Assembly: GCA_965222535.1 (NCBI GenBank)
Contig: OZ244957.1
Coordinates: 1,860,001-1,924,000 of the forward strand
Reading direction: 5' to 3'
DNA: 64,000 bases
Source: G965222535 sp965222535
Lineage (GTDB): Bacteria; Pseudomonadota; Gammaproteobacteria; HK1
A program made the position numbers and the translations under genes. Shown here piece after piece: positions 15,941 to 24,838 of this stretch; positions within the stretch are counted from its first letter, which is position 1, and each line of letters begins with the position of its first letter. The notes beneath the pieces are model-generated. The model worked only from the letters and a program-made list of their open reading frames with translations. It was not told the origin of the DNA and did not search any database.

Positions 15941-16216
15941 AAAATCGGCAGGATGCGAGATGTCAGCAACAGCACTATAAAGCAGTTTTTTGAGGTACCC
16001 CAACGGTAACTAAGGTTCATCTGAAGGGTACCTGCTGTATAATGCTTTTCCATCATTGATGCTCTCGCAATAAGTCATCCTAGACCATTAGGGCACCCCG
16101 ATATAAAAATAATACCCATAAATATCAACAGGTTATGGATTTACTGTCGCCGTTTATAATGACCAGAACAGTATCAACCAGACTTTTTACGAGTGCACCT
16201 TAAATGGAAGAATAAA
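15941..16216. other. Spacer between puuD and the AT-rich islet
   Basis: No gene is visible. The spacer contains GGTACC-containing fragments (about 15993-16034) that resemble decayed F2 ends, a TATAAT at 16155-16160 with only a weak -35 (TTATGG, 16 bases upstream), and the sequence CAACCAGACTTTTTACGAGT (16175-16194), which recurs with one change at 20528-20547 upstream of another gene. Confidence 0.5.
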
Positions 16217-16621
16217 ATGATAGAATGGCCTAATCACTATCCGGAACAATGCCCTCCAAGTACGGCAGAAAAAGTTTCAGGAAAAATATATCGTTTCACG
16301 AATAGAACCAATCCAAAGCATAAGGATTTCTTATCCTATTATGAGCGTTATCCAAAGAATGACTGGCCCGAGGGTGAAAAGGCATGTAATGCTAGAGGGT
16401 TATCGGTGTATGCCAACGAAGAAGACTGCAACGTGGCAGCAGCTAGTAATCCAGCATTAAGAAAAAAGCGCCTTTGTGTCGCTGAGTTACCAAAAGAGGC
16501 TGGTGTTGTTGCAGATACGCCATCAAAGAATAACCGCAATCATAAAACATTATGGTCGTTATTGTGTGCTCAAGAGTTAGTCAATTTCTTTGATCCAGTT
16601 GAGTTAACGAAGGCGACATAA
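16217..16621 (+). CDS. Conserved-looking hypothetical protein, first gene of a coupled pair
   Basis: A 134-residue protein beginning MIEWPNHYPEQCPP, with motifs such as KIYRFTNRTNPKHKDFLS, a cysteine-containing segment around GEKACNARGLSVYAN, then NPALRKKRLCVAEL and a DTPSKNNRNHKTLWSL stretch. I cannot assign a named family. The ATG at 16217 has GGAAG six bases upstream; a GTG at 16193 is an alternative. Its stop overlaps the start of the next gene (TAATG), so translation is almost certainly coupled. Codon use is AT-rich compared with the flanking genes, which suggests horizontal gain. No signal peptide or membrane segment is seen. Confidence 0.75.
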   Translation: MIEWPNHYPEQCPPSTAEKVSGKIYRFTNRTNPKHKDFLSYYERYPKNDWPEGEKACNARGLSVYANEEDCNVAAASNPALRKKRLCVAELPKEAGVVADTPSKNNRNHKTLWSLLCAQELVNFFDPVELTKAT

Positions 16622-17814
16622 TGTTTAATCTGCCGAAAGACACAGCTCTAGGGCGCTTGCGCATCGAAAATATTTTTCAATTTTATGATATACCTAGGCT
16701 TTTTACGTGTTCAAATAAATCAAACACTAAATTTTTAGCCATTTCAATTTTAGATGACTATGAAACGTTTAATTGGTTATACCTCCCTATTTCTACTGAT
16801 AGACTTTCTACTCTTATTAAAAAAGGAATGTTATTGAGACAAGCATTTCGTGACCCTGAAGATGGTTATTTATATTCAGTCGAATCTGATTTTTTTGGAA
16901 AATCAAAAATTAAATCTATTTTTGCTGAGCAAATTAATGATGAAGATCTTCCTGATGACAATATTTATCTTGAAGGTGAATGTAGTATTCCTATTGGTTT
17001 TGGGGAAATTGATGCTGTAAGAGCGGCCAAAAGCTCAAGAAGAAATACGTGTAATCTTCGGTTTCACCTAGAGGATACTCAACTTCCTGAAATCGATGCA
17101 AAAAATCTAGGACCAACGCTTACTTCATACCAAGGACTGATCGACGCTTTAGGCCAGTGCTGTAAAGGCAATCCCACTCTAAAGGGGCCTATTCCTGCTG
17201 CTATTCTTAAAGAAACCAATCTTAAAGTAACTCAAATATTTCCAGGATCATTGGGGATTCAATTAAAATCAAACCCAACCAATGACCTCTTTTATGACTC
17301 ATTGGCATCTAATGCCATTTCAGAACTAACCAACCTTATAGAATCAAAAGATAACGAAGATAATATCAGTAACAAACTGCATCGGTTAAAAGGTCGAGTG
17401 GCATCTAAATATCGAAACTTTCTAGAAGAAGTTTCAAAGTTATCCTCACCTATGGAGCTACATTGGGGATCACCTGACCCAAATCAAAAGGGCGTTGTTG
17501 TATCACTTACAAAACAAGAAATCCAAAACGCTTTTGATGTCGTCAATAAGATTGAAATAGATATGTCGGAGCCAATGGAATTCAGGGCCGAGTTATTAGG
17601 CTTAGATGTAACAACTAAACGCTTTAGAGTTAGAAACCTAACGGAAAATAAAGATTACAGTGGAAAAATAGCAGATGATTCTTTAAGAAAAGTTACCCAT
17701 TCAGAAATTAATGGAAAATATGATGTGATTTTGAAAAAAATCATTGAGACAAATTATTCGTCAGGATCCGAGTACATAAAATGGATCTTAGTTGAATTGG
17801 AAGCGGTTACCTAG
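16621..17814 (+). CDS. Uncharacterised 397-residue protein, DUF6575-like N-terminus
   Basis: The N-terminus (MFNLPKDTALGRLRIENIF...YDIPRLFTCSN) and the LLRQAFRDPEDGYLYSVES segment resemble what I recall of the DUF6575 family; this is recognition by eye and not a search. The rest has no motif I know and appears alpha/beta without membrane segments. The second half is rich in lysine, asparagine and glutamate. One 60-base line (16801-16860) has only 20 G or C, against 41 in 18001-18060 of the next gene. The gene is coupled to the small upstream gene by a one-base overlap. The pair could be a defence, toxin-antitoxin or other accessory module; nothing in the sequence decides this. Confidence 0.75.
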   Translation: MFNLPKDTALGRLRIENIFQFYDIPRLFTCSNKSNTKFLAISILDDYETFNWLYLPISTDRLSTLIKKGMLLRQAFRDPEDGYLYSVESDFFGKSKIKSIFAEQINDEDLPDDNIYLEGECSIPIGFGEIDAVRAAKSSRRNTCNLRFHLEDTQLPEIDAKNLGPTLTSYQGLIDALGQCCKGNPTLKGPIPAAILKETNLKVTQIFPGSLGIQLKSNPTNDLFYDSLASNAISELTNLIESKDNEDNISNKLHRLKGRVASKYRNFLEEVSKLSSPMELHWGSPDPNQKGVVVSLTKQEIQNAFDVVNKIEIDMSEPMEFRAELLGLDVTTKRFRVRNLTENKDYSGKIADDSLRKVTHSEINGKYDVILKKIIETNYSSGSEYIKWILVELEAVT

Positions 17815-17865
17815 CTGTTCCGTATCGACATATTGCGTACATTCGAGCACGCACCGCTGACTGAC

Positions 17866-19095
17866 ATGCCAACCACTCAACCGCTGACCGCGCCACCGGT
17901 CGCGTCCCGCATGGGGCGTTTTAACGTTTCACCGATCATTCACGCCACGATGCGGGCACGCGAACTGGCGGCAGCGGGACGTGACATTATTAACCTAAGT
18001 ATTGGGGAACCCGGGTTCCCGACGCCGGCGGCGGCACGTGAAGCTGCCAGCCGTATGATGCACGAGCAGACGGTGGGCTATCCCCCGATCACCGGTACCT
18101 TGGCGCTGCGTCAGGCGATACAGCACAAGTTCTGGCGCGATAACCAGTTGCAATTTGAGGTTGACCAGATCGCGGTCAGCAACGGCGTCAAGCAAATCCT
18201 CTATAACGCGCTAATGGCGAGCCTCGATTATGGCGATGAAGTGATCCTTTGCGCCCCTTACTGGGCTTCGTACACCGACTTGGTGGCGCTTTGCGGCGCA
18301 CGTGCGACGATCATTCGCTGCCCTCGCGAGCACGGCTTCAAACTGCAACCCGAACAGTTGGCACCGGCGATCACCCCGCGGACGAAGTGGCTGATCCTGA
18401 ATTCACCGAATAACCCGAGCGGTGCCACCTACAGCAGCGATGAACTGGCGGCGTTGGCGTCGGTGTTACTGCGACACCCGCAGGTTTATCTGCTGTGCGA
18501 TGACATTTATGAGCACCTGTTGTTCGATGGTCGCCGCTTCACTACGATGCCAGCAGTCGAGCCACAGTTGCTGTCGCGTTGCCTAGTGTGCAATGGGATG
18601 TCCAAAGCGTACTCAATGAGCGGGTGGCGCTTAGGTTTCGCCGCAGGTCCCAAGGCGCTGATCGGCAACATGAACAAAATCCAGTCGCAATGCACCGCCG
18701 GCGTCAGCGCCGTGAGCCAAGCGGCCGCAGCGGCGGCGCTCAGTACGTCTTTAGATGAAGTCAAGGCGCGCACCCGCGACTTGCAGCAGCGCCGCGATCG
18801 GTTGTGCGAACGCTTGCAGACGATCCCAATGATCGAGGGTGAGCGCCCGCACGGTGCGTTGTATGTTTTCTATGCGTGTGCGCGTGCTATTGGCAGTTGC
18901 ACTCCCGCCGGCAAGCGCATTGAGAGCGATCGCGATTTTACCGATTATCTGCTGGATGCGGTCGGCGTCGCCAGCGTACCGGGCGAGGCTTTTGGTTTAT
19001 CGCCCTACTTCCGCGCTTGTTTCGCGCTTCCCGAGCCTCGCCTGATGGAAGCCGCTTTGCGCATTGCCGCAGCCTGTCAGCAGCTGCGCTGCTGA
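17866..19095 (+). CDS. Class I/II pyridoxal-phosphate aminotransferase (AspC-like)
   Basis: Transfers an amino group between an amino acid and a 2-oxo acid. Fold-type I elements are clear: SIGEPGFPTP near the N-terminus, SNGVKQ, the LNSPNNPSG block, DDIYEHLLF with the cofactor aspartate, and SKAYSMSGWRLGF containing the Schiff-base lysine. It looks closest to the aspartate aminotransferase subgroup Ig, but the amino acid specificity cannot be read from sequence. I prefer the ATG at 17866 (409 residues) to a TTG at 17833. GC content returns to the genome style right after the AT-rich islet, and an F2 repeat follows the stop. Confidence 0.9.
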   Translation: MPTTQPLTAPPVASRMGRFNVSPIIHATMRARELAAAGRDIINLSIGEPGFPTPAAAREAASRMMHEQTVGYPPITGTLALRQAIQHKFWRDNQLQFEVDQIAVSNGVKQILYNALMASLDYGDEVILCAPYWASYTDLVALCGARATIIRCPREHGFKLQPEQLAPAITPRTKWLILNSPNNPSGATYSSDELAALASVLLRHPQVYLLCDDIYEHLLFDGRRFTTMPAVEPQLLSRCLVCNGMSKAYSMSGWRLGFAAGPKALIGNMNKIQSQCTAGVSAVSQAAAAAALSTSLDEVKARTRDLQQRRDRLCERLQTIPMIEGERPHGALYVFYACARAIGSCTPAGKRIESDRDFTDYLLDAVGVASVPGEAFGLSPYFRACFALPEPRLMEAALRIAAACQQLRC

Positions 19096-19096
19096 A

Positions 19097-19150
19097 GCAC
19101 CTCACATCCCTTCCCCCAAACCCATCCCGCTGAGGTTTTTCGAGGTGCCC
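19097..19150. repeat. F2 repeat, compact copy after the aminotransferase
   Basis: The ends are inverted (GCACCTC ... GAGGTGC) around a C-rich block CCCTTCCCCCAAACCC and GAGGTTTTTC. It begins one base after the aminotransferase stop and could end its transcript. Confidence 0.75.
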
Positions 19151-19244
19151 TTCAATGTTTTTTAAGGTTCATTCAGGTTCCCATGAGTATAGAATACGTG
19201 CGCAGCAGCGTTTGTGGATTCCCGATAACCCGCTAAAATAGGCT

Positions 19245-20240
19245 ATGAGTATGCCCCATTCGACGCATACAGGCGCTTCTCCGTGGCACTGGCATCCCCC
19301 GCTTCCGCTCAACACGGTTCCGGTTTTTATCTGGCCGCTGCGCCCACTGGCGCTGATACGCTATTTGCTGTCGCTGTCTTATCTGGGCTCGGTGCTTGCG
19401 CCGTTTATGATCACCGCGGCGCTTGCGTGGTATTACTTTCAGCCACCGCTGGCGCGTTGCGCTAATCTAGAATTCGGCTGGATCGCGCAAATGTGGGCGC
19501 GCAATCTGCTGCTGATGTTGCTTGTGGTTGGCGGTCTGCATCTCTACCTGTATACCTTCAGGTGCCAGCAGCAAACGTTCAAGTACGATCCACGGGAGAT
19601 GCCAACCAACGATCGCCGCTATTTTGCTAAGCGCCAAGTGTGGGACAATATACTGTGGTCACTCGGTAGTGGGGTGACTTTCTGGACGCTGTACGAGGTG
19701 CTGCTGTTCTGGGGCTATGCCAACGGTTGGCTTCCTTATTTTCTTGATATAGCTGAGCATCCGCTATGGTTCTTGATGCTGCTGGTGCTGCTGCCGTTCT
19801 GGACCTCGTTGCATTTTTATTTTATTCACCGGTGGTTGCACTGGAAGCCGCTGTACCGGCTGGCCCATGCGGTGCATCACCGCAACGACAATATCGGCCC
19901 CTGGTCGGGCATTTCGATGCACCCCATCGAGCATCTGCTGTTTCTGTCGAGCGCGCTGATCCACTTGGTGGTGCTCTCGCATCCACTGCATTTATTGTTC
20001 CATATGCACTGGAACACGATGGGCGCGGGGTTCTCTCATGCCGGGTTTGAGTATCTGACATTCCGTGGGCGACCGATCGTCAAACTCGGCGTGTTCCACC
20101 ATCAGCTTCACCACCGCTATTTCGATTGTAACTATGGCAACCCTTATATGCCGTGGGATGAATGGTTTGGCTCCAATCACGATGGCGATCCGGCTTCGTT
20201 GGCGCGCATCAAACAACGCCGTGCAAAGCGCAGCACGTGA
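19245..20240 (+). CDS. Sterol desaturase / fatty acid hydroxylase family membrane protein
   Basis: A 331-residue integral-membrane di-iron enzyme of the fatty acid hydroxylase superfamily. Several hydrophobic segments precede the histidine clusters HRWLH (HX3H), HAVHH (HX2HH) and the C-terminal HHQLHH followed by NYGNPYMPWDEWFGS, the typical active-site set of this family. The substrate (a lipid, carotenoid or sterol-like compound) cannot be named. It stands alone, with repeats on both sides. The start at 19245 (ATGAGTATG) is plausible, with no strong ribosome site. Confidence 0.9.
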   Translation: MSMPHSTHTGASPWHWHPPLPLNTVPVFIWPLRPLALIRYLLSLSYLGSVLAPFMITAALAWYYFQPPLARCANLEFGWIAQMWARNLLLMLLVVGGLHLYLYTFRCQQQTFKYDPREMPTNDRRYFAKRQVWDNILWSLGSGVTFWTLYEVLLFWGYANGWLPYFLDIAEHPLWFLMLLVLLPFWTSLHFYFIHRWLHWKPLYRLAHAVHHRNDNIGPWSGISMHPIEHLLFLSSALIHLVVLSHPLHLLFHMHWNTMGAGFSHAGFEYLTFRGRPIVKLGVFHHQLHHRYFDCNYGNPYMPWDEWFGSNHDGDPASLARIKQRRAKRST

Positions 20241-20356
20241 GCACAAGCGCACCGCTGGTAGCGATCGGTGCTACGGCGTCAGGTAGCTCACGCTGCGCCA
20301 GTGCGCCAACGTACGCCAGCAGCAATCGCCGCATCGCTTGCGCCAATCATCCACAA

Positions 20357-20515
20357 GGCACTTCGAGAAACCAAAGCAGAAGGGGGGTGGGGAAGGGTTC
20401 CTATGAAAAATTTTGTAAGCCCCCTCATAAGTTATGGATTAATATACCCTTTCTCCCAATATAACACCATAATAAGTGCCTCGAAAAACTGGCGAAGCTA
20501 GCTTTTCAAAGCACC
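20357..20515. repeat. F2 repeat, full-length copy
   Basis: The left end GGCACTTCGAGAAACC is followed by a G-run (GGGGGGTGGGGAAGGG), an AT-rich core (AGTTATGGATTAATATACCC) and a hairpin-like right end GTGCCTCGAAAAACTGGCGAAGC...AAAGCACC. It shares the core with the copy at 32325-32463. It fills most of the 325-bp gap before the binding-protein gene; the rest holds only GAGG before the next start. Confidence 0.85.
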
Positions 20516-20565
20516 CCAAGGCAGGACCAACCAGACTTTTTGCGAGTCTCTCATGAGGTATTTTT

Positions 20566-21543
20566 GTGATCTTTGCTTCGAGATTTAAAAACGGCATATT
20601 GAAGGGCGTCATCGCGCCCCTCTGTGGGCTGGCGCTGACCAGCCTCAGTGCCTTCGCTGACACGCCGCTAGTGGTGTTGCTGGATTGGTTCGTCAATCCT
20701 GACCATGCCCCCTTGATCATTGCCAAACAACAAGGTTATTTCCGCGACCTCGGGCTGGCGGTGCAACTGCATGCGCCGGCTGATCCGAACGCGCCGCCTA
20801 AGCTGGTCGCCGCCGGGAAAGCCGATATTGCCCTGACCTATCAGCCGCAGTTGCATGTTCAGATCGCTAAAGGGCTACCGCTTATGCGGATTGGGACGCT
20901 GATCGCAACGCCGCTGAACTCACTGGTGGTGTTGCAAGATGGCGAAGTGCAATCAATCGCCGATCTGAAGGGGCGTAAAATCGGCTATTCGGTGGGCGGT
21001 TTTGAAGACGTGTTGTTGTCAGCGATGCTTGAGCGGCACCAACTCAGCCTTGACGATGTGACGCTGGTGAACGTCAACTTCTCGCTCTCGCCAGCGCTCA
21101 TCAGCGGTCAGGTGGATGCGGTTATCGGCGCGTTTCGCAATTTTGAGCTGAACCAGATGGATCTGATTAACCGCCCTGGACGCGCCTTTTACGTCGAAGA
21201 AGAAGGGGTGCCGGCGTATGACGAGCTGATCCTCGTGGTGCAGCGCGATTACCACGACAAGGCACCGCAGTTGCGCGCTTTTGTGGATGCTCTGGAGCGC
21301 GCCGTACAGTATATGGTTAACCACACGTCAATGGCGTGGGCCGCTTTCGTCAGCTATGATGCTGATCTCGATAATGCGCTGAACCGGCTTGCCTTTCGCG
21401 ATACGTTACCCCGTTTCGCGCTGCGTCCGGGAAGCCTTGATAACAACCGCTATCAACGTTTCTCCAACTGGCTGCACCAGCGCGGCATGATCGACAGTCC
21501 ACCGCCGGTATCTGATTATGCGATTGAACTTCGGTCGCACTGA
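20566..21543 (+). CDS. Periplasmic substrate-binding protein, NMT1/THI5 (ThiY-like) family
   Basis: Solute receptor of an ABC importer, probably for a pyrimidine thiamine precursor or related compound. After a signal peptide (cleavage likely after SAFA near residue 31) comes VVLLDWFVNPDHAPLIIAKQQGYF, the family's N-terminal signature, then KADIALTYQPQ and the DLKGRKIGYSVGG segment. The length of 325 residues is normal. The GTG start has GAGG six bases upstream (TGAGGTATTTTTGTG). No permease or ATPase gene is adjacent, so the receptor is orphaned here; the transporter may be elsewhere. The ligand is inferred from family only. Confidence 0.85.
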   Translation: MIFASRFKNGILKGVIAPLCGLALTSLSAFADTPLVVLLDWFVNPDHAPLIIAKQQGYFRDLGLAVQLHAPADPNAPPKLVAAGKADIALTYQPQLHVQIAKGLPLMRIGTLIATPLNSLVVLQDGEVQSIADLKGRKIGYSVGGFEDVLLSAMLERHQLSLDDVTLVNVNFSLSPALISGQVDAVIGAFRNFELNQMDLINRPGRAFYVEEEGVPAYDELILVVQRDYHDKAPQLRAFVDALERAVQYMVNHTSMAWAAFVSYDADLDNALNRLAFRDTLPRFALRPGSLDNNRYQRFSNWLHQRGMIDSPPPVSDYAIELRSH

Positions 21544-21853
21544 GCTAAGCCGCGGGGGAAACCGAAGTTGCGCCAGTTGAGGCGAAGGCTTGTCATCAGA
21601 GCGGCGCGCTTGCTGGCGGGTTCTTTTTATCAGTCAACCGCGTAACGTGAGGGCACTAGGCACCCATGCGACAACCCTTCCCGTCACCTTTGCCGCAGCA
21701 CGATCGCCTCTTGCCGGAGTATTCCCCGTAAGCATTGGGGCAAAACTAGATGCAAATACCATCGCCTGATAAAACCCTTGCGATGCTGTTGCTGATCAGC
21801 GTGTTACTTTGCATTGAACGTTAATCCACTCAACCACGGTTAAAAAATTTAAC
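21544..21853. other. Intergenic region before ppiD
   Basis: 310 bases with no supported gene. A 24-codon frame at 21750-21824 encodes a hydrophobic peptide (ending MLLLISVLLCIER) but has no clear ribosome site and is not called. The ppiD promoter should lie here; I see no confident consensus. Confidence 0.4.
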
Positions 21854-23767
21854 ATGCTTCTCTTTATTCGCAACAAAATGACCGGCATCGTTGCTTGGGG
21901 GGTCGTTCTTCTGATCACCATCCCGTTTGCACTGTGGGGCGTTGGTGAGTACGTAACCCCTAACCAAGACGCCGTACTGGCTGAAATCGAGGGAACCGAG
22001 CTACGCTACTCTGATTTCCGCATTGCTTATTCCCGCGCACGGCAAAACTATCCGAATGCGTCCTCAGAGCAACTCACTGCCCTGCGCCGCAACACCCTAG
22101 GGCAAATGGTGATGTTCGCGGTGCTTGACCACAGTGCTGCAGCGCTTGGTCTGCGCGCTGACGATGCAGTGCTTGCCGAGGCCATTCGTGATGCGTTCTT
22201 TCAAGGCGAGGTTGAATTAACGCGTGAGCAGTATATCGAGTTCCTGCAACGTCAAGGATTCACCCCAGAGCGTTACGAAGAGGATCTGCGGCGGCAACTG
22301 TCGCGCCAACAACTGGTTGATGGGATCGCCCAATCAGCGGTCGTAACGGATACAGAATTGAGCGATGCCGCACGCCGCGACTTGCAACGCCGGCAGTTCT
22401 CGGTGCTAAGTTTCCTGCCGCTGAACTATAGCGGGGATGAGCCAGAACAGGAGGTCATCGCTGCGTTCTTCAAAGAAAATCGCAAGGATTTTGTCATCCC
22501 AGAGCAATTGCAGGTGGAGTACCTGCTGCTGTCGCGCGACGACATTGCGGCCGGCATTGAGATCAGTGAAGACAGCTTGCGGGTATTGTATGAAGATCAA
22601 AAACTCAACTACACCGAGCTGGAGCATATCGAAGTCAGCCATATTCTGCTGAGCGTTCCAACTGATGCGGATGCAACCGCTTGGGATGAAGCGATGCGCA
22701 AAGCCGAAGAGCTGAAAGCAGTGCTGGATCAGGGGGCGGATTTCGCGGCGCTTGCCAAAGAATATTCCAATGACTATGGATCAGCGATCAACGGTGGCGA
22801 ACTGGGCGTGTTTGGGCGCGGCATTATGGCACCAGCGTTTGATGAGGCGGCGTTTTCTCTATCAGTCGGCAAAGTCAGTGCCCCGGTGCGCACCGAGTTC
22901 GGTGTGCATCTGATAAAAACCACCGAGCACGTCAAATCCCGCGTCAGCAGTTTTGCCTCAGTGCGCGATCAACTGCGCCAAGAGATCATCGATCGCGAAA
23001 CCGACAAAATCTACTTTGAGCAAGCCGATCAACTGACCAATTTAGCCTATGAAAACCCCGAATCGCTGGAGTACGCCGCTCAACAAATGACCTTCCCTTT
23101 GCAGCACAGCGGTTGGTTTTCGCGCAATGCTAAAGGGAACGATGCTGACGTTGACGAGGCGCTGTTTTACGCCCCAGAAGTGCTCTCGGCGGCGTTTAAT
23201 AAAGACGCCATCGCCAGTCGTGAAGCCAGCGCGCTGATCGAATTGGACGGTCAACGTACGTTGGTGTTGCGCGTGATCAATCACCGGAAACCCAGACAAC
23301 AAAGCCTGAAAGAGGTGCAAGAAGAGATTATTGAGCACTTGATCTTTGAATCCGCTGCTGCCAAATCACGCGCTGCTGCTAAAGAAATCTTGGCGGCGCT
23401 GCGCCATGGCGTTACTGCTGAGGCCGCTGCTAGGATAGTGGATTTGGCATGGGTCACCTACGAGGCACAGGAACGCGACAGCGACGTTACCGACAATCTG
23501 CTGCTACAGTCGGTGTTCAAAGCCCCCGCGCTAACAGCCGATCGCCCCTTCTATGGCGGCATCGACGTCAGCGATGGCGGGTATCGCCTGTTCGCCGTTA
23601 CGCGGATCGAGGACCGCGAGTTGGACGATATTGACGCCGCTGATCGCAGTGAGCTCGAATTGGCACTATTCAGCGATTATGGCAGGAATGCTTTTATAGC
23701 ACTGCAAATCGGGCGCCGCAACGCCTATGAGGTGTATATATCCGACTCCAGCCTAGAAGAGCAGTAG
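21854..23767 (+). CDS. ppiD: Periplasmic folding chaperone PpiD (SurA_N / parvulin)
   Basis: Inner-membrane-anchored periplasmic chaperone that helps newly exported proteins near the Sec translocon. A single N-terminal transmembrane helix (about residues 12-30, GIVAWGVVLLITIPFALWG) is followed by a SurA-like N-domain, a parvulin-type PPIase domain at about 258-360 (EVSHILLSV ... GGELGVFGRGIM ... PVRTEFGVHLIK) and a long C-terminal chaperone region. The length of 637 residues matches the family. Its usual neighbours hupB and lon are not adjacent here. Confidence 0.94.
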   Translation: MLLFIRNKMTGIVAWGVVLLITIPFALWGVGEYVTPNQDAVLAEIEGTELRYSDFRIAYSRARQNYPNASSEQLTALRRNTLGQMVMFAVLDHSAAALGLRADDAVLAEAIRDAFFQGEVELTREQYIEFLQRQGFTPERYEEDLRRQLSRQQLVDGIAQSAVVTDTELSDAARRDLQRRQFSVLSFLPLNYSGDEPEQEVIAAFFKENRKDFVIPEQLQVEYLLLSRDDIAAGIEISEDSLRVLYEDQKLNYTELEHIEVSHILLSVPTDADATAWDEAMRKAEELKAVLDQGADFAALAKEYSNDYGSAINGGELGVFGRGIMAPAFDEAAFSLSVGKVSAPVRTEFGVHLIKTTEHVKSRVSSFASVRDQLRQEIIDRETDKIYFEQADQLTNLAYENPESLEYAAQQMTFPLQHSGWFSRNAKGNDADVDEALFYAPEVLSAAFNKDAIASREASALIELDGQRTLVLRVINHRKPRQQSLKEVQEEIIEHLIFESAAAKSRAAAKEILAALRHGVTAEAAARIVDLAWVTYEAQERDSDVTDNLLLQSVFKAPALTADRPFYGGIDVSDGGYRLFAVTRIEDRELDDIDAADRSELELALFSDYGRNAFIALQIGRRNAYEVYISDSSLEEQ

Positions 23768-23872
23768 GGTGCTTCGAAAAACCAACTTCCCCAGCTTTTT
23801 GAGGCGCTTACGAAATTGGGCATAGCGTCCCTTCCCCCAAGTCTCCATCCCAGAAAGGTTTTTCTAGGTTCA
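23768..23872. repeat. F2 repeat directly after ppiD
   Basis: Begins at the ppiD stop with GGTGCTTCGAAAAACC and a GCTTTTTGAGGCGC inverted end, then a second partial unit (CCCTTCCCCCAAG ... GGTTTTTCTAGGTTC). It probably acts as the terminator of ppiD. Confidence 0.8.
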
Positions 23873-23926
23873 AAGTAGTTTATGCTCGGGGAAGCGAAAA
23901 ACCGAACAGCCAAAGAGGCGGAACCT

Positions 23927-24439
23927 ATGCCAGTTGCTGCTGGATCGTGTGATCGCCCACTGGGGGACACTCACAGCGCACGAACCTTGCGCCGCATCCT
24001 GTCTCAGAATCGCACCATCGCGGTTGTCGGTTTGTCGCGCAACAGCTTCCGGCCGAGCTATTTCGCCGCCAAGTACCTGCTCGATCACGGCTACCGCGTG
24101 ATCCCGGTCAACCCGGCCTATGATGCGGTGCTGGGAATCACGTGTTACCCTGATTTGGAAGCTATCCCGCAGCGAGTAGATATTGTGGACTGTTTTCGCC
24201 CCGCATCCATGATCCCGCCGTTGGCCCGTTCGTCGGTCGCGATCGGTGCCAAAGTGCTATGGCTGCAACTGGGCATTGTCAGCGATGATGCCGCTGACAT
24301 CGCCCGCTCTGGGGGGGTGGAATACGTTAGTAACCGCTGCATCAAGATCGAATACGCGCGCCTGTTTGGCGGACTGAATTACTGCGGGGTCAATACCGGC
24401 GTGATTTCCAGCAAACGACCAAAGCAGCTGATTTTCTAA
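23927..24439 (+). CDS. CoA-binding domain protein (YccU-like)
   Basis: Small cytoplasmic Rossmann-type CoA-binding protein of about 170 residues. It shows TIAVVGLSRN at the start of the nucleotide fold, YLLDHGYRVIPVNPAYDAVLGITCYPDL, VDIVDCFRP and the conserved C-terminal VSNRCIKIEYARL. The family is widespread and its role is not settled. I prefer the ATG at 23927, with AGAGG nearby; an ATG at 23882 would begin beside the F2 repeat and adds 15 low-complexity residues. Confidence 0.88.
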   Translation: MPVAAGSCDRPLGDTHSARTLRRILSQNRTIAVVGLSRNSFRPSYFAAKYLLDHGYRVIPVNPAYDAVLGITCYPDLEAIPQRVDIVDCFRPASMIPPLARSSVAIGAKVLWLQLGIVSDDAADIARSGGVEYVSNRCIKIEYARLFGGLNYCGVNTGVISSKRPKQLIF

Positions 24440-24603
24440 AAGGCCCCCTTTACGGATAACACGGGTGGTTCTGGCGTTTTTAAGCAAGAGGTTCATTGAA
24501 CCCTCCTTGCAGGGCTGGATTCTCCTTCTTCTATCAGGAAAAATGCTTCTTGCTATCAGTAGATACCGCGTTGTATCCAGACAACCGTCCGACACTGAAC
24601 ACT
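24440..24603. other. Intergenic region, no gene seen
   Basis: Nothing identifiable in this part of the 399-base gap before chrB; the next 59 bases are a transposase fragment described separately, and 24664-24838 holds the chrB leader with no recognised element apart from the AGGAGAGG ribosome site at the end. Confidence 0.4.
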
Positions 24604-24662
24604 GACACCAGTCCTTGGACCCCCTCTATCCGATAAGCGCGTATCAAGCGTTTGCCTGCCTT
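24604..24662 (-). pseudogene. ISNCY transposase N-terminal fragment
   Basis: These 59 bases align with 38221-38280, part of the helix-turn-helix region of the ISNCY transposase remnant near 38.3 kb, with one base missing. Read on the minus strand they encode KRLIRAYRIEGVQGLVS, against RRLVRAYRLAGVQGLVS there. Only this scrap of the element remains. Confidence 0.7.
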
Positions 24663-24838
24663 TTATGTTCCTGCTTTGGGGTTACGTCCGTTGGCATCCA
24701 CTTGACAAAGACTTGCCATGCTTGTTTCTATGGGGTTGGCGAACACCCCGTGAGGCGCAAGCCCGAGCTTCGCATCCGTTAAAACCTAAATCTGTCCGCC
24801 CAAACTGGGCAGACCAAACTATTAGGAGAGGATGCGCT

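Noticed and set aside
16193..16216. GTG start for the first islet gene at 16193
   Set aside because: The ATG at 16217 has a better-placed GGAAG; eight extra residues are not supported.
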